This document shows, piece after piece, positions 1 to 7,096 of a stretch of 16,356 nt of DNA (within the stretch, counting starts at the first letter, position 1; the number at the start of each line of letters is the position of its first letter). Origin of the DNA: an uncultured Bacilli bacterium (GTDB lineage Bacteria; Bacillota_I; Bacilli_A; RF39; UBA660); the NCBI GenBank assembly GCA_934096705.1, contig CAKOMR010000015.1:1-16356 (forward strand), written 5' to 3'. Both the position numbers and the translations under genes were made by a program. The notes under the pieces were generated by a model. It was not told the origin of the DNA. It did not search any database and worked only from the letters and a program-made list of their open reading frames with translations.

Positions 1-2
1 CA

Positions 3-1739
3 TCATCAGAAGGAGATCCAAATACATATGATAATAATATTTATTATTTTAATGGAGCAGTAGAAGATAACAATGTTATATTTGGTGGCTTTTGCTGGAA
101 AATAGTAAGAACTACAGACACTGGTGGAGTTAAAATGATCTATAATGGTGCTCCAAGTGATGAAGTTAATTTAGCTCCAATTGAAGAATCAGAATATACA
201 AATTTAACAAATGATGCAACTTATCCATATACATTTGATAGTACCAATAAGACATGGACAAGTACAAATCATGATAATGATAAAACAGGAACAATAACTT
301 TTACAGTTTCTGAGCCTGGAGATTATTATTTAAACTATACAATGTCATCAGAAGCACCATATGATAGTGCATCATTTTACAAAAATGGCACTGAACTCGA
401 AAATCATAGTGGAACAGAATCGGGAACAATAACACTTACAGAGCTTACTACATCAGACATAATTAAAATAACATATTCAAAAGATAGTTCGGCTTCTTCT
501 GGAAATGATAATGTTGTATTTAGTTTAGGAAAAGCAATTGGTGAAGTTAAAAAATCATGTAATAATAGAGAAACAAACTCTGTAATTACTAGTATAGAAA
601 ATTTTAATAGTAGTTATGATTCACCAGCATATGTAGGCTATATGTATAATACAGTTTATTCGGTTTCATCAAAAGCAATAATAAATTCAACAAGTTTTAG
701 TGGCTCAAAGATAGTAGGAGATTCAGTAACATACACGTATAATGGTTCGAAATATACACTTAATAATACATCGACAGTAAGTGTATCAAGTTCAAATATA
801 AGTGAAATGGTAGGTAAGTATACATGTAATAGTAGTTCAGACACAAAATGTTCAAACGCATATTATATAGTGGGTTACAGTGGGACAAAAATTTATTATT
901 ATATATTATCGGGTGGAAATACAAATGGGGCAAGTTATAGCAATAAAAATTATGTATTTGGTAAATCATTTACGTTTGCAAATGGAACATATACATTAAG
1001 TGATACGGTAACCATTAATTCAGATACATTTATTGCTAATAAAACAAGCGTAAATACGCATCATTATACTTGCCTAACGAATGGTACAACATGTACGTCA
1101 CTTTATTATGTATATTATATTTATGATGGAACTCCGTGGTATATAACACTCACAAATGGAAAATCAGTAGAAGATGCATTAAATGAAATGCTATATGCAG
1201 ATGATGTAAATACAAAAGATAGTACAATAAAAACATATATAGATTCATGGTATAAAGACAATATGACAAGTTATACAGATAAACTTGAAGACACTATATT
1301 TTGTAATGACAGAACTATGAGCAACCAATCAGAAAATGGATGGAATCCAAATGGTGGAAATACAACAACATTTTTACAATTTAAAAATTATAGTACAAAT
1401 TATAGCTTAGCATGCACAAATGAAACAGATAGATTTAGTATGAGTAATAGTAAAGCAAGACTTAATTATCCTGTTGGGTTATTGTCCGCACCGGAGGTGT
1501 GGCTAGCATATAGAAATGCTAACTCAGGTACTTATTATTTAAATAATCATAGTATGTATTGGCTTGTTTCACCTTATTACTATGATGACTTTCCTATTAA
1601 TTCATTTGTAACTAGTGGTACTGTTAGTGGTTTTTATCGATTTGAACCTGTTGGCGTAAGGCCTGTTATATCTTTAAAACCAAATACTGAGTATATTTCA
1701 GGGGATGGTTCATATACAAATTCATTTATAGTGGAATAA
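3..1739 (+). CDS. Mosaic surface protein (5'-truncated), DUF6273-like C-terminal core
   Basis: The frame is open from base 3, so the gene starts upstream of the window; 578 residues are visible and the ATG at 135 is internal. The core motifs recur in the next gene: FCWKIVR near visible residue 30, PAYVGYMYN, DTIFCNDRT, NYPVGLLSAPEVWLA, and a C-terminal GVRPVISL followed by a Gly-rich end. The VRPVISL/WLVSP signature resembles the DUF6273 family, from memory. Compared with the paralogue, this protein carries two extra blocks: a probable beta-sandwich of about 110 residues (nt 200-550) and two related 67-residue repeats (nt 717-1160). Composition is rich in Ser, Thr, Asn and Tyr, as in exported wall-associated or adhesive proteins. 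The signal peptide and any anchor would be in the missing N-terminus. A hairpin terminator follows. Binding function is unknown; an extracellular role is inferred. Confidence 0.85.
   Translation, partial: SSEGDPNTYDNNIYYFNGAVEDNNVIFGGFCWKIVRTTDTGGVKMIYNGAPSDEVNLAPIEESEYTNLTNDATYPYTFDSTNKTWTSTNHDNDKTGTITFTVSEPGDYYLNYTMSSEAPYDSASFYKNGTELENHSGTESGTITLTELTTSDIIKITYSKDSSASSGNDNVVFSLGKAIGEVKKSCNNRETNSVITSIENFNSSYDSPAYVGYMYNTVYSVSSKAIINSTSFSGSKIVGDSVTYTYNGSKYTLNNTSTVSVSSSNISEMVGKYTCNSSSDTKCSNAYYIVGYSGTKIYYYILSGGNTNGASYSNKNYVFGKSFTFANGTYTLSDTVTINSDTFIANKTSVNTHHYTCLTNGTTCTSLYYVYYIYDGTPWYITLTNGKSVEDALNEMLYADDVNTKDSTIKTYIDSWYKDNMTSYTDKLEDTIFCNDRTMSNQSENGWNPNGGNTTTFLQFKNYSTNYSLACTNETDRFSMSNSKARLNYPVGLLSAPEVWLAYRNANSGTYYLNNHSMYWLVSPYYYDDFPINSFVTSGTVSGFYRFEPVGVRPVISLKPNTEYISGDGSYTNSFIVE
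717..1160 (+). repeat. Two divergent 67-residue protein repeats
   Basis: Nt 717-917 and 960-1160 encode two blocks of 67 residues with a shared pattern: Gly-x-Ser-x-Thr at the start, then Gly-x-x-Tyr-Thr-Leu, then Tyr-Thr-Cys, a second Cys 7-8 residues later, Tyr-Tyr, Tyr-x-Gly-Thr, and a closing Leu-x-x-Gly. The repeats are diverged, so the duplication is old. The paired cysteines suggest a disulphide in an exported domain. The blocks lie between the YVGYMYN motif and the TYIDSWY motif, which are much closer together in the downstream paralogue. Confidence 0.7.
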
Positions 1740-1756
1740 ATTAGATTATGCAATAT

Positions 1757-1790
1757 AAAACACTGAACTAGTTTAGCTCAGTGTTTTTAA
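1757..1790 (+). terminator. Intrinsic terminator of the first surface gene
   Basis: AAAACACTGA (1757-1766) pairs with TCAGTGTTTT (1778-1787), with an inner CTA/TAG extension closing a 3-nt loop. The 3' arm ends in a T run. It begins 17 bp after the stop codon. Confidence 0.85.
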
Positions 1791-1798
1791 TGTATGTA

Positions 1799-1827
1799 TT
1801 TTCTTAAATCTTATACATTTAGGAAAA
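1799..1827 (+). repeat. Left terminal inverted repeat of the element
   Basis: Starts TTTTCTTAAA and ends ATTTAGGAAAA. Preceded directly by ATGTA at 1794-1798. Confidence 0.85.
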
Positions 1828-2060
1828 TATTTTTAATTTCTAGCATAAACAGAGGATAAATTAGGCATTTGAAAATAAATTTGACTAGGAATTATTAAAT
1901 AATCTTTTTTTAAAGCATATTATTTTGTCCAGCATTTAAAAGAAAAATTATAAAAATTTTTGACCATTTTTTTGACTAGAAATTTTTTTTATAAAATTAG
2001 TTACTTTAGATTGAAATATTATAAATATTTACCAAATTTTGACATTTTGCTTATAAATTA

Positions 2061-2089
2061 TACAAATTTTTATAAAAATATGATAAAAT
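2061..2089 (+). promoter_or_regulatory. Candidate extended -10 promoter inside the mobile element
   Basis: TGATAAAAT (2081-2089) is an extended -10 with a weak -35 (TACAAA, 2061-2066, 17-bp spacer). The same TGATAAAAT -10 precedes the EIIB-like and SH3b genes in this window. A TTGACA at 2039 has only a poor partner (TATACA at 14 bp). The promoter faces out of the right end towards the surface gene at 2184. Confidence 0.4.
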
Positions 2090-2122
2090 TGAATTGTAAT
2101 AGTACGAAGATATGGGGACGTT

Positions 2123-2151
2123 TTTTCCTAAATGTATAAGTTTTAAGAAAA
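2123..2151 (-). repeat. Right terminal inverted repeat of the element
   Basis: Reads TTTTCCTAAAT to TTAAGAAAA on the plus strand, the inverse of the left arm with one mismatch. Followed directly by ATGTA at 2152-2156, only 28 bp before the start codon of the next gene. Confidence 0.85.
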
Positions 2152-2183
2152 ATGTAATCCATATTTATTGGAGAAAATGAAGT

Positions 2184-3632
2184 ATGAAAAAAAGATTTAT
2201 TTTATTAATTACTGGAATGGTTATTTGTTTAGGATTATTGTTTTATCTTCATGTCAGTAGTAGAAATGCTTTGAAAGAAAATAATATTAAAAATAAAAAT
2301 AACTTTATAGCAATTATGATTAAGGAAAATGGTGCTACAGAATATACTGTGTCATCATCAAATAGTATTCCAGTAGGTGATTATGTTTTAAATGAAGAAA
2401 AAACTATTTGTGAAAATGGTGGTAAAATTAGTGACTACAATTCAGAAACCGGTAAAATAAAAATGTCATTTTTGGGAGCGGACAAGTGTTATTTATATTT
2501 TGATTATGAATTACCATTTGGTTATATCTCTATTCTAAATAATAATGGTGGGAAAGATACAATAGAAAATAAAGGTGATGTGGATTTTGACGCAAATGCA
2601 ACCAAATTAAATGAAATGTTTGCTATAGATGATGAATATACACCAGTAACTGGTAACAAATCATATTATTTTAGAGGCCGAGTTACAAAAAATTATTTGA
2701 AGTTTGGAAAATATATAACTGATGGCCCGATTAGGGGATATAAAAGTGCTACAAGTAAGGTAAACTATACTGAATATACATCATTAGAAGAGTGTAATGC
2801 TGCAACAGAAAATAATTTTAATTGTGCAAATGCTTGGAATATTGGGGATGACATATATTGGCGCGTAGTAAGAATAGCTGGTGATAATAGTATAAAACTA
2901 CTTTATCATGGTGCATCTCTTCCAACTGAGGATACGTATAAATGGCCTGGAACTATGTTATTTTATGAAAAATATAATGAAGAATATAATTCTGCTGAAT
3001 ATGTAGGATATCAATATATACTCGGTAATCAACATGGATATGGTGAAGATGCAATTGATAGCAATGCAAAAAAAGTACTTGATAATTGGTTTATACAAAC
3101 AACATTTAATACAACTGATGCAGCTTTAGTTGCTGACACAATATTTTGCAATGATAGAACAGTTTCTCTTACTGCAGATGGAGAATATGGGGATATAGAA
3201 AATTTTCCAAGTTCTAATACTGATTATTATTATGGTGCAGTTAAAAGAATAAAAGGTTTTCGAAATGATAATGCATCAACTCCATCATTGGTCTGCCCTG
3301 ATGAAAGGGATAAGTTTACTGTTAGTAATGAAAAAGGCAATGGCGCACTTACATATCCGGTAGGGCTTTTAACAATTGATGAAGTGTTCTTAACTGGATC
3401 TGTTGGATATTTACGTATTAATGGTTATAGAGCCAAAACAATTTCACCAGCCGCGTTTTTAACAAAATATAATAGTAGCAGAATATATAATATTGATGAT
3501 CCTAGAACAGGATTAAATTTAACTGCACTTGTTTATAATGAAACTTTAATTTCACCGGTTATTTCATTATCACCAGAAGTAAAACTTACTGGTACTGGAA
3601 CGTGGGACAATCCATATGAAGTTGTTTACTAA
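2184..3632 (+). CDS. Membrane-anchored surface protein, paralogue of the upstream gene
   Basis: This 482-residue protein has an N-terminal hydrophobic segment (about residues 5-25) after MKKR, without a clear lipobox, so it is probably a signal anchor that holds the rest outside the cell. Residues of about 40-110 form a small module ending in DKCYLYFDYE. The shared core follows: IYWRVVRIAG, SAEYVGYQY, DTIFCNDRT, LTYPVGLLTIDEVFL and a C-terminal SPVISLSPE. It lacks the beta-sandwich and twin repeats of its upstream paralogue. The start is supported by TTGGAG (2168-2173) about 10 nt before the ATG. Its promoter appears to lie within the inserted element, and a terminator follows the stop. The resemblance to DUF6273 is moderate. 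Function is unknown; cell-surface display is inferred. Confidence 0.85.
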   Translation: MKKRFILLITGMVICLGLLFYLHVSSRNALKENNIKNKNNFIAIMIKENGATEYTVSSSNSIPVGDYVLNEEKTICENGGKISDYNSETGKIKMSFLGADKCYLYFDYELPFGYISILNNNGGKDTIENKGDVDFDANATKLNEMFAIDDEYTPVTGNKSYYFRGRVTKNYLKFGKYITDGPIRGYKSATSKVNYTEYTSLEECNAATENNFNCANAWNIGDDIYWRVVRIAGDNSIKLLYHGASLPTEDTYKWPGTMLFYEKYNEEYNSAEYVGYQYILGNQHGYGEDAIDSNAKKVLDNWFIQTTFNTTDAALVADTIFCNDRTVSLTADGEYGDIENFPSSNTDYYYGAVKRIKGFRNDNASTPSLVCPDERDKFTVSNEKGNGALTYPVGLLTIDEVFLTGSVGYLRINGYRAKTISPAAFLTKYNSSRIYNIDDPRTGLNLTALVYNETLISPVISLSPEVKLTGTGTWDNPYEVVY

Positions 3633-3634
3633 AT

Positions 3635-3665
3635 AAAGCGTGTAAATATTACATGCTTTTCTTTT
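3635..3665 (+). terminator. Intrinsic terminator of the second surface gene
   Basis: AAAGCGTGTAA (3635-3645) pairs with TTACATGCTTT (3649-3659), one G-T wobble and a 3-nt loop, followed by TTTTCTTTT. It starts 3 bp after the stop codon. Confidence 0.85.
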
Positions 3666-3685
3666 AGATTTAAATAGTGTATAAT
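3657..3685 (+). promoter_or_regulatory. Probable glmS promoter
   Basis: A perfect TATAAT (3680-3685) with a poor -35 (TTTTCT, 3657-3662) at 17 bp. The -35 region overlaps the T tail of the preceding terminator. Transcription would start near 3692, about 37 nt before the ribozyme cleavage site. Confidence 0.5.
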
Positions 3686-3728
3686 TAATGTAAATTATAA
3701 AATATGATTGGAGGATAAGTTTTATAAT

Positions 3729-3858
3729 AGCGCATGGCCGGTTATAGGTGACGAGGACTTACACTATCGATTTATCAGCGGATGTGTAAGCAGCTTTGCT
3801 TTAGTTGTTAAAATACTTACAAAATATAAAAATGAATTTATAACAAAATAGTATTTAA
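3729..3858 (+). ncRNA. glmS ribozyme: glmS ribozyme (self-cleaving riboswitch)
   Basis: This is the glucosamine-6-phosphate-activated ribozyme in the glmS leader. Visible core: A-GCGC at 3729-3733 with cleavage expected between A3729 and G3730; GACGAGGA at 3750-3757; P2 from CTTACAC (3758-3764) and GTGTAAG (3784-3790); the internal TATCGA and GCGGATG strings; P3 CAGCT/AGTTG (3791-3795, 3803-3807); and P4 AAATAC/GTATTT (3811-3816, 3851-3856) enclosing TATAAA/TTTATA. P1 is very short (GCC/GGT), and the base after GCGC is A where C is usual. In this class bound GlcN6P triggers cleavage, leading to mRNA decay and feedback repression of GlmS. Confidence 0.93.
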
Positions 3859-3884
3859 AAAGCATTTAATGAAAGGAAATATAT

Positions 3885-5633
3885 ATGTGTGGAATCGTAG
3901 GTTACAAAGGTAATCGTGAAAGTATTCCTGTTTTATTAAATGGCTTAAAATCATTAGAATATAGAGGCTATGATTCAGCGGGAATAGCTTATGTAAATGG
4001 TGGAAAAATTAAAATTAAAAAAAGTATTGGAAGAGTAAAAAATCTAGAAAATATTTTAGAAAATGATAATTCAAATATTGGTATTGCTCATACAAGATGG
4101 GCAACTCATGGTGGAGTAACTGATAAGAATGCTCATCCACATAAAGTAGGAAAAATTACTTTAGTACATAATGGAATAATTGAAAATTATGAAGAAATTA
4201 AAAATAAGTTAAATATAAAACTTAAAAGTCAGACAGATAGTGAAATAGTTTGTGCTTATATAGATTATCTTTATAGTCAAAATCATGATATGCTTAAAAC
4301 TTTAAGTACTCTCGAAAAAAACATTAAAGGAAGTTATGCACTTGCTATAATTAATGATGATGAAATAGATACTTTGTATGGTGTTAGAAAAAATGTTCCA
4401 TTAATTCTTGCTAAAGGAGAAAATGAGTATTTTCTCGTGTCTGATATGACTGCTGCACTTAAATACACCAAACAATTTTATTTACTTGATAATGATGATA
4501 TTGTTAAAATATCTGACAGAGAATACATTTATGATAAAAATTTAAATTTAGTTAAAAAGAAACTACTTACATTCGAAGGAACTAGTAATGATGTAATGAA
4601 AGGTGATTATCCTCATTTTATGTTAAAGGAAATTAATGAGGAACCTGATGTGGTAAATAATATTTTATCTTTTTATACAACAGATGGGGTATTTAATGAA
4701 AATATGCCAGACTTTAAAAAATACAAAAATATTTATTTTGTAGGTTGTGGTTCTGCATCTTATACTGCAGATATTGCTAAAAAGATTTTTGAAAAATATG
4801 CAGATATTAAATGCGAAGTATTTTTAGCAAGTGAGTTTAGATATCAAAAACATTTTTATGATAAAAAAACACTAGTAATTTTTATTTCTCAATCTGGAGA
4901 AACTGCAGATACTCTTGAGGCTCTTAGAATTACTAAAAATGATGGAATTGATACTCTTGCCATAGTAAACGTTGTTGGTTCTTCGATTGCAAGAGAGGCA
5001 AAAAAAGTTTTATATATTAAAGCAGGATGTGAAATTGCGGTTGCTACGACAAAAGCATTTACCGCTCAGTATTTACTTTTAGCATTAATTGCTTTGAAGA
5101 TGGCTGGGGTAAATGATTTAAGCAATTTTAATAAAATTAATAAAAATTTAACTAAAGTTTTTGAAATTGATTATAAATCTTATGCTAAAAAAATATATAA
5201 AAGTAATAGTGCATTTTTTATCGGTAGAGGCATAGATTACGGCCTATGTGAAGAGGGTAGTTTAAAACTAAAAGAAATAAGTTATATAAATTCATCTGCT
5301 TTTGCCTCTGGAGAACTTAAACACGGAACAATTTCTTTGATTGAGGAAAAAACTCCTGTAATAAGTATAATTACTGATAAAGATTTGGCTTTAAAAACTA
5401 TTAGTAACATAAAAGAAGTTCACACAAGAGGAGCTTATTCATTATTTATTACAAGTCTTAATTTAACAGGTGACTTTTATGATGATATTATAAATATTCC
5501 TCATATTGATGAAATAATTGATCCAATTTTAGTAGTGGCAAGTTTGCAACTTTTAGCATATAATGTTGCTTTATTAAAGGGTGAGGATATTGATAAGCCT
5601 CGAAACTTAGCAAAATCTGTTACAGTAGAATAA
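3885..5633 (+). CDS. glmS: Glutamine--fructose-6-phosphate aminotransferase (isomerizing)
   Basis: GlmS makes glucosamine-6-phosphate from fructose-6-phosphate and glutamine, the first step to UDP-GlcNAc for peptidoglycan. The 582-residue protein is near the family length. The N-terminal glutaminase has the Cys2 nucleophile (MCGIVGYKG), HTRWATHG at 69-76 and HNG at 95-97. Two SIS sugar-isomerase domains follow, with GCGSASYTADIA and SQSGETADTLEAL in the first and GRGIDYGLCEEGSLKLKEIS in the second. The C-terminus DKPRNLAKSVTVE is canonical. AAAGGA (3872-3877) supports the start. The glmS ribozyme lies directly upstream. No terminator separates it from the membrane protein gene 40 bp downstream, so the two may be cotranscribed. 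The protein is cytosolic and looks intact. Confidence 0.98.
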   Translation: MCGIVGYKGNRESIPVLLNGLKSLEYRGYDSAGIAYVNGGKIKIKKSIGRVKNLENILENDNSNIGIAHTRWATHGGVTDKNAHPHKVGKITLVHNGIIENYEEIKNKLNIKLKSQTDSEIVCAYIDYLYSQNHDMLKTLSTLEKNIKGSYALAIINDDEIDTLYGVRKNVPLILAKGENEYFLVSDMTAALKYTKQFYLLDNDDIVKISDREYIYDKNLNLVKKKLLTFEGTSNDVMKGDYPHFMLKEINEEPDVVNNILSFYTTDGVFNENMPDFKKYKNIYFVGCGSASYTADIAKKIFEKYADIKCEVFLASEFRYQKHFYDKKTLVIFISQSGETADTLEALRITKNDGIDTLAIVNVVGSSIAREAKKVLYIKAGCEIAVATTKAFTAQYLLLALIALKMAGVNDLSNFNKINKNLTKVFEIDYKSYAKKIYKSNSAFFIGRGIDYGLCEEGSLKLKEISYINSSAFASGELKHGTISLIEEKTPVISIITDKDLALKTISNIKEVHTRGAYSLFITSLNLTGDFYDDIINIPHIDEIIDPILVVASLQLLAYNVALLKGEDIDKPRNLAKSVTVE

Positions 5634-5673
5634 AATAGAAAATAAATTTATATAATATATATGAAAGGAAATT

Positions 5674-6204
5674 ATGGAACTTTTTATTAGCTTTTTAGTT
5701 ATAAGTATTATAGGGACAGTTTTGCATTTTACATATGAACTATCTGGCCATAATAAATATGTGGCAATTTTTTCTGCGGTAAATGAAAGTACATGGGAAC
5801 ATATTAAAATTGGGCTTTCACCAATGCTTTTGTGGGGATTATTTGATGGTTTTAAATATGGAAGTAATCAAAATTACTTTTTTGCAAAATCACTTAGTTT
5901 ATTAATACTAATTACTATAGTGCCAGTATTATTTTATGGATATAAAATATTTACAAAAAAATCTTTTTTAATAATTGATATTTTAATATTTTATATTGCT
6001 ATTTTTGCAGGTGAATGGGTATTTTACTATGTAATTAATAATTTATTGCCAAATTATATTTTAGGCTATATTGGAAGTATTTTATTATTTATAATATTTG
6101 GTTTTTATTTACTTTTAACTTTATGGCCTATAAAAAATGAATTATTTATTGATCCTATAACTAAAAAATATGGTATCAAAGGACACTCTCATAATCACGA
6201 CTAG
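5674..6204 (+). CDS. Small polytopic membrane protein, DUF6512-like
   Basis: This 176-residue protein has about five hydrophobic segments. The N-terminal HFTYELSG, the AVNESTWEHIKIG stretch and the C-terminal FIDPITKKYGIKGH are strongly family-like; they match my memory of DUF6512 membrane proteins, whose function is unknown. The tail GHSHNHD has three histidines and an aspartate and could bind a metal, as could the His/Glu pair in the STWEHIK motif (inference). AAAGGAAA upstream supports the start. It lies 40 bp after glmS with only a poor promoter candidate between (TATAAT at 5651-5656, no good -35), so readthrough from glmS is likely. The stop codon lies in the 5' arm of the terminator. 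Confidence 0.8.
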   Translation: MELFISFLVISIIGTVLHFTYELSGHNKYVAIFSAVNESTWEHIKIGLSPMLLWGLFDGFKYGSNQNYFFAKSLSLLILITIVPVLFYGYKIFTKKSFLIIDILIFYIAIFAGEWVFYYVINNLLPNYILGYIGSILLFIIFGFYLLLTLWPIKNELFIDPITKKYGIKGHSHNHD

Positions 6205-6229
6205 AGAAAATTCTCTAGTTTTTTCTTTT
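6200..6229 (+). terminator. Terminator overlapping the stop codon of the DUF6512-like gene
   Basis: ACTAGAGA (6200-6207) pairs with TCTCTAGT (6212-6219) and is followed by a T-rich tail. The TAG stop (6202-6204) is part of the 5' arm. Confidence 0.85.
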
Positions 6230-6244
6230 AATTTTTGATATTAT
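6216..6244 (+). promoter_or_regulatory. Possible promoter giving a leaderless transcript
   Basis: TATTAT (6239-6244) ends 6 bp before the ATG at 6251, and TATGAT overlaps it at 6242. The -35 region is weak and overlaps the preceding terminator. There is no Shine-Dalgarno before the ATG, so transcription starting at or next to the ATG would fit. Confidence 0.3.
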
Positions 6245-6250
6245 GATGTT

Positions 6251-6988
6251 ATGAAAAAGAAAATTTTAATAACTATATTGCTTATTATAAGTTTAATAAC
6301 TTTTTTATATGCTTTATTTATTAAAGCAGTAAATTCAGGAACAAACTTTTATCTTATGTGGATACTTATAGGCTTATTTTTCGTGGGACTATCTATACTA
6401 ATATATTTTGATATTTTTGTAAAATATAAGCTTTTAAAAAAAATATTTATAGCTTTGATTAGCATTTGTTTAATAATTTTTGTAGTTATTGAGTCATTAA
6501 TTATTTCAAAGATGAATATTAAAAGTAAAAATAACTTAGACTACATAATTGTATTAGGAGCACAAGTTAAAGCTTCTGGACCAAGTGTTGTTTTAGAGTA
6601 TAGACTTGATGAAACGATAAAATACCTAAATGAAAACGAAAATACTTTAGTAGTTGTTTCTGGTGGAAAAGGGATAAATGAACCAGATACGGAAGCAAAT
6701 ATTATGAAAAATTATTTAATAGGTAATGGTATTAATGAAGAAAGAATTATTGTCGAAGATAAATCTCATAGTACTAAAGAAAATATAATTAATAGTAAAA
6801 AACTAATAATGGAAAATAAAAGCGTTGGAATTGTTACAAATGATTTTCATTTATTTAGAGCGCTTCAGATTGCTAATAAAAACGGAATAGACGCATATGG
6901 AATTCCTAGCAAAAGCACAGTCATTTATCTGCCAAATAATTTATTAAGAGAGTTTTTTGCAGAAATTAAATTTTTAATTTTTCACTAA
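6251..6988 (+). CDS. SanA/YdcF-like membrane protein (DUF218)
   Basis: This 245-residue protein has three N-terminal membrane segments (about 4-26, 33-54 and 64-86) and a DUF218 domain (about 97-240). Visible DUF218 motifs: YIIVLGAQV (99-106), VVSGGKG (135-141), the ED-x-S-x-x-T-x-EN box (169-177) and TNDFHLFRA (196-204). Family members such as SanA, YdcF and ElyC act at the envelope; SanA is linked to vancomycin sensitivity and ElyC to lipid-carrier use. The exact reaction is not settled and cannot be read here. The start has no Shine-Dalgarno, but the MKKK-plus-helix N-terminus fits a true start. It is separated from the upstream gene by a terminator. No terminator is seen between it and the next gene. 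Confidence 0.9.
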   Translation: MKKKILITILLIISLITFLYALFIKAVNSGTNFYLMWILIGLFFVGLSILIYFDIFVKYKLLKKIFIALISICLIIFVVIESLIISKMNIKSKNNLDYIIVLGAQVKASGPSVVLEYRLDETIKYLNENENTLVVVSGGKGINEPDTEANIMKNYLIGNGINEERIIVEDKSHSTKENIINSKKLIMENKSVGIVTNDFHLFRALQIANKNGIDAYGIPSKSTVIYLPNNLLREFFAEIKFLIFH

Positions 6989-6989
6989 A

Positions 6990-7018
6990 TTGAAAATAAA
7001 AAATGACTATGATATAAT
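6990..7018 (+). promoter_or_regulatory. Strong sigma-A promoter for the 401-aa gene
   Basis: TTGAAA (6990-6995), a 17-bp spacer and TATAAT (7013-7018), with a TGA extended -10 (7010-7012). It begins 1 bp after the upstream stop codon and leaves a leader of about 70 nt. Confidence 0.8.
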
Positions 7019-7096
7019 TTAAGGTGAAAAAAAGCATAAAATAAAAAATATTGATTAATTTATAAATAGTTAAGTATTTTTTTTGAAAGGAGTTTT

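Larger units (their letters stand above)
1799..2151. mobile_element. MITE-like element, 353 bp, 29-bp terminal inverted repeats
   Basis: The left arm (1799-1827) and the reverse complement of the right arm (2123-2151) match at 28 of 29 bases; the only difference is T versus A at arm position 11. ATGTA directly abuts the outside of both arms (1794-1798 and 2152-2156), as a target-site duplication would. The interior is AT-rich, has no ORF of useful length, and holds a 14-bp direct repeat with one mismatch (TTTGACTAG at 1880 and 1971) plus GGGGACG at 2114-2120. No transposase is present, so the element is non-autonomous. It fills almost the whole gap between the two surface-protein genes. The family is not recognised. 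Confidence 0.8.

Noticed and set aside
135..137. ATG at 135 as the start of the first gene
   Set aside because: The frame is open back to base 3 and the upstream codons continue the conserved FCWKIVR core seen in the paralogue.
656..969. Two minus-strand open frames (656-844 and 760-969)
   Set aside because: They lie inside the coding sequence of the first surface protein, have no ribosome binding site or family features, and reflect its low-complexity Thr/Ser/Tyr codons in reverse.
2111..2126. GGGGACG string as a REP/RAYT-type repeat
   Set aside because: It occurs once, without a partner hairpin or a Y1 transposase gene, so it is only noted as part of the element's interior.
7025..7086. 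Attenuator or riboswitch in the leader of the 401-aa gene
   Set aside because: Only weak AT pairing (AAAATA with TATTTT) before a T run; no conserved aptamer strings and too little stable structure.
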